Below, piece by piece: positions 61,885 through 64,000 of a DNA stretch of 64,000 nt. The stretch is taken from contig NZ_JBHTBQ010000018.1 in the NCBI RefSeq assembly GCF_042664895.1, forward strand, positions 1 through 64,000, read 5' to 3'. How positions within the stretch are numbered: the first letter of the stretch is position 1; each line of letters starts with the position of its first letter. A program made the translations under genes and the position numbers. The notes under the pieces are model-generated. The model was not told the DNA's origin, did no database searches, and saw only the letters and a list, made by a program, of their open reading frames with translations. The stretch is from Iodobacter arcticus (lineage in GTDB: Bacteria > Pseudomonadota > Gammaproteobacteria > Burkholderiales > Chitinibacteraceae).

Positions 61885-63606
61885 TTAATCTAAGCGCTCT
61901 TTCACATAGCGCCCCGGAGCAGGTTCGATCGGTTTAAAAGCGGCATTGCCATGCGCTTTAGGCGCAGCAATCTCCTCTCCCGATAATGGGATTAACCATT
62001 GGCTCCAATCTTGCCACCAGCTACCCGGGCGAGATTCCGCACCATTGAGCCATGCTTCAGAATCACCTGATAAATCTTCATTTACCCAGTAATTGCGTTT
62101 GTTGGCTTTTACCGGATTAATCGCACCCGCGATATGGCCGGAAGCCCCAAGCACATAGCGCAGCGGACCTTTAAAAATTCGTGTGCTTAAATAGGCAGAT
62201 TGCCAAGGCACAATATGATCTTCGCGCGCTGCAAAGATATACGTTGGTGTAGTGATGGTCGTTAAATCAATTGGCACGCCACAAAGACTAAATGAATTAG
62301 GCTTGGTGAGATTGTTTTCTAGATACATATTGCGCAGAAAGAAGGTATGCATCGGCAAAGCCAGATTGGCCGAATCATTATTCCAATAGAGTAAATCAAA
62401 CGGTGCTGGTGTTTTACCCTTTAGATAATTATTAACTACGTAATTCCAGATCAAATCATTTGAGCGTAATGCAGAGAACGTGCGGGCTAATTCTTTACCA
62501 CCAATCACGCCGCCTTCGCTCAAGAGTGCTTCGCGTTTACGGATCAGATTCCAATCAATAAAGTGCTTAATATCACCCGGCTCGGTGTGATCAATCATCA
62601 CCGTCATTAAAGTAACTGACTCAATCCAATCCAGACCACGCGCTTGCATCACCGGCATAGCGGTAGAAACCAGCTCACCCCCAACGCAGAAAGACAGCAC
62701 ATTGATTTTTTCGGCCTTGCCAATTTTGCGTACCACATCGCAAGCGGTAATGACGCCGTTTTCAACGTAATCATCCCACTCTAAGTGGCCCATTTCTGGC
62801 GTCACTGATTTCCAAGACACCAGAAAGGTTTTAAAACCTTGGCTAACGGCATAAGCGACGAGGGAATTATCCGGCTGCAGATCCATGATGTAGAATTTAT
62901 TCACACATGGCGGCACAATCAGTAAGGGACGGGAATAAACTTTGGCGGTAGAAGGGGTGTATTGCAGTAATTGGAAGAGCTCATTTTCAAAAACGACTTG
63001 TCCGGGGCTGATCCCCAAATTTTTGCCGACTTCAAATTGAGATTCATCAGTCATGGTGATAGTGCCTTTCTGCATATCCTCCATTAACTTTTTCATGCCT
63101 TCCTGCAGACTTTCCCCTTTACTTTCTAAAGCCAGTTTCATCACTTCAGGATTGGTAAAAGCAAAATTTGCAGGACTCATGGCATCGACATACTGACGCG
63201 TAAAAAAGCTCATTTTTTCACGGGAAGCATCATCGGTATGGGCTTGATCCACCATTTGCAACAGCCAGCGAGAGGTCACCAAATAATTTTGCTTGATGTA
63301 ATCAAACAAGGGCTGTTCCCACTCTGGCGCATTAAAGCGGCGATCCCCTTTCTCTGGTACTGCCACAGGTGCTTTCTCTTTAGCACCGATCAGCCCCAGC
63401 CATAAATCGAGCTGCTGCTTATAAAAATCGCTATGTTGTGCCAAAAAAGGATTACTTTGCGTTAAGCCCGTCATCATCTGATGCATAGGCGCAAGATCTG
63501 CTACAGGCTCACCGGATTTCGAAAGATTAACCCAGCTTTGCATCAGCTTCTGGTTAGTATCCGTAAGCTGCTGGAAAAATTCATCCATTGATTTGTTATT
63601 AAACAT
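61885..63606 (-). CDS. phaC: Class I poly(3-hydroxyalkanoate) synthase
   Basis: A 573-residue synthase that polymerises 3-hydroxyacyl-CoA into storage granules. The lipase-like box SFCVGGEL carries the catalytic Cys; the Asp is in AAREDHIVPW and the His in GASGHIAGAINP. The length and lack of a PhaE partner fit class I. The ATG at 63606 has GGAGA upstream; a longer frame to 63642 is unlikely. It is transcribed toward phaA. Confidence 0.97.
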   Translation of the reverse strand: MFNNKSMDEFFQQLTDTNQKLMQSWVNLSKSGEPVADLAPMHQMMTGLTQSNPFLAQHSDFYKQQLDLWLGLIGAKEKAPVAVPEKGDRRFNAPEWEQPLFDYIKQNYLVTSRWLLQMVDQAHTDDASREKMSFFTRQYVDAMSPANFAFTNPEVMKLALESKGESLQEGMKKLMEDMQKGTITMTDESQFEVGKNLGISPGQVVFENELFQLLQYTPSTAKVYSRPLLIVPPCVNKFYIMDLQPDNSLVAYAVSQGFKTFLVSWKSVTPEMGHLEWDDYVENGVITACDVVRKIGKAEKINVLSFCVGGELVSTAMPVMQARGLDWIESVTLMTVMIDHTEPGDIKHFIDWNLIRKREALLSEGGVIGGKELARTFSALRSNDLIWNYVVNNYLKGKTPAPFDLLYWNNDSANLALPMHTFFLRNMYLENNLTKPNSFSLCGVPIDLTTITTPTYIFAAREDHIVPWQSAYLSTRIFKGPLRYVLGASGHIAGAINPVKANKRNYWVNEDLSGDSEAWLNGAESRPGSWWQDWSQWLIPLSGEEIAAPKAHGNAAFKPIEPAPGRYVKERLD

Positions 63607-63639
63607 CGGTTTTCTCCGAAAGCAACTCGAAAGGAACAC

Positions 63640-63668
63640 CATTCTAGCAAGTTATTGCTGCACTGCAA
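63640..63668 (-). promoter_or_regulatory. Candidate phaC promoter
   Basis: On the minus strand TTGCAG and TAGAAT are 17 bp apart, ending 34 bases before the phaC ATG. The -35 match is only moderate. Confidence 0.4.
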
Positions 63669-63850
63669 CAACAAACTAGCGTCTGAAAAACAAAAACACG
63701 AAAAAATATTCTAATCTTATTTCTAGCAAATCGTACCGTACTATTTGATTTAACATGACATTTTAAAAATCCTTGCGTAAAATAAAAATACAATTATGAA
63801 GGATGCTGTGAACATAAATCGGCCATCCCTAGCCTCGGAGTCTTTATCTC

Positions 63851-64000
63851 ATGCTGTACCGCATTTTCTCCTGCTGCACTCTGGTTGCAGCGCTGGGCCT
63901 AACGGCGCCAGCCATTGCGGCGGCAAATACTGACCATAAAACGGTCACTAAATCGTCAGCTAAAAAATCAACGGCCGCTGTTTCTAAAGCAAAAACATCA
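63851..64000 (+). CDS. Exported Lys/Ser/Thr-rich protein, N-terminus only (cut by window end)
   Basis: The first 50 codons show a signal peptide (MLYRIFSCCTLVAALGLTAP, cleavage near AIAA) and then a basic, low-complexity stretch (HKTVTKSSAKKSTAA). GGAG lies 10 bases before the ATG. This lead is typical of exported cell-wall enzymes such as D-Ala-D-Ala endopeptidases of the PBP7 type in related bacteria, but the catalytic part lies beyond the window, so the identity is a guess. Confidence 0.6.
   Translation, partial: MLYRIFSCCTLVAALGLTAPAIAAANTDHKTVTKSSAKKSTAAVSKAKTS

Overview
The window looks like the chromosome of a betaproteobacterium of the order Neisseriales (Chromobacteriaceae/Chitinibacteraceae, Iodobacter-like). 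This is inferred from gene content: accBC, queA-tgt, aroQ, phaCA, aceK, gspCDE, a dRS3-like intergenic repeat of the Neisserial type, and moderate GC. No 16S gene or other decisive marker is present. Most of the sequence is ordinary housekeeping DNA with intact genes, separated by intergenic spaces that are unusually rich in short inverted repeats.

Layout. 1-372: right end of an IS3-family element. 409-3915: yicC, divergent from an overlapping Ser/Thr kinase - PP2C phosphatase - membrane acyltransferase-like operon. 4129-6345: rph and a nitronate monooxygenase with a Cys-rich tail. 6423-8733: tgt and queA (queuosine). 8938-11349: aroQ, accB, accC. 11426-17959: a 2177-residue hybrid signalling protein (degenerate kinase, AAA ATPase, GAF, PAS, histidine kinase, two receivers, HPt). 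18139-19360: small ORF and LysR regulator. 19438-20218: seven minus-strand tRNAs, (Glu-Arg)x3 plus Ser. 20468-23095: lysC and alr. 23383-31115: peptide-binding protein, DUF455 protein, NDH-2, selD/mnmH, interleaved with several repeat families. 31366-36857: chemoreceptor, hydrolase with a decayed SDR gene, class C beta-lactamase, CMD-SnoaL fusion. 36972-39826: MerR regulator, then a PilZ - SRPBCC - ArnD - GNAT operon. 39934-44665: a small protein and a partial type II secretion operon (gspC-D-E). 44828-45750: plus-strand tRNA array, Val/Asp repeated, with two decayed Val copies. 45975-52032: PAS-only membrane protein and an export operon of two alkaline-phosphatase-superfamily proteins with a small lipoprotein. 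52443-63606: LysR, hrpA, FKBP isomerase, aceK, phaA and phaC. 63851-64000: start of an exported Lys/Ser/Thr-rich protein.

Links between genes. Queuosine (tgt, queA) and 2-selenouridine (selD, mnmH) genes modify tRNA wobble bases in a window that also carries 14 intact tRNA genes. phaC-phaA make polyhydroxyalkanoate from acetyl-CoA, while accBC and aceK govern other fates of acetyl-CoA. gspCDE could serve exported enzymes such as the Tat-type phospholipase C, but that is inference. I found no phage, CRISPR array, integron or recognisable defence system. The least ordinary items are the hybrid pseudokinase/histidine kinase, the tRNA-Val-derived hairpin RNAs, the PilZ-SRPBCC-ArnD-GNAT operon, the altered phosphodiesterase lipoprotein operon and the nested repeat families.
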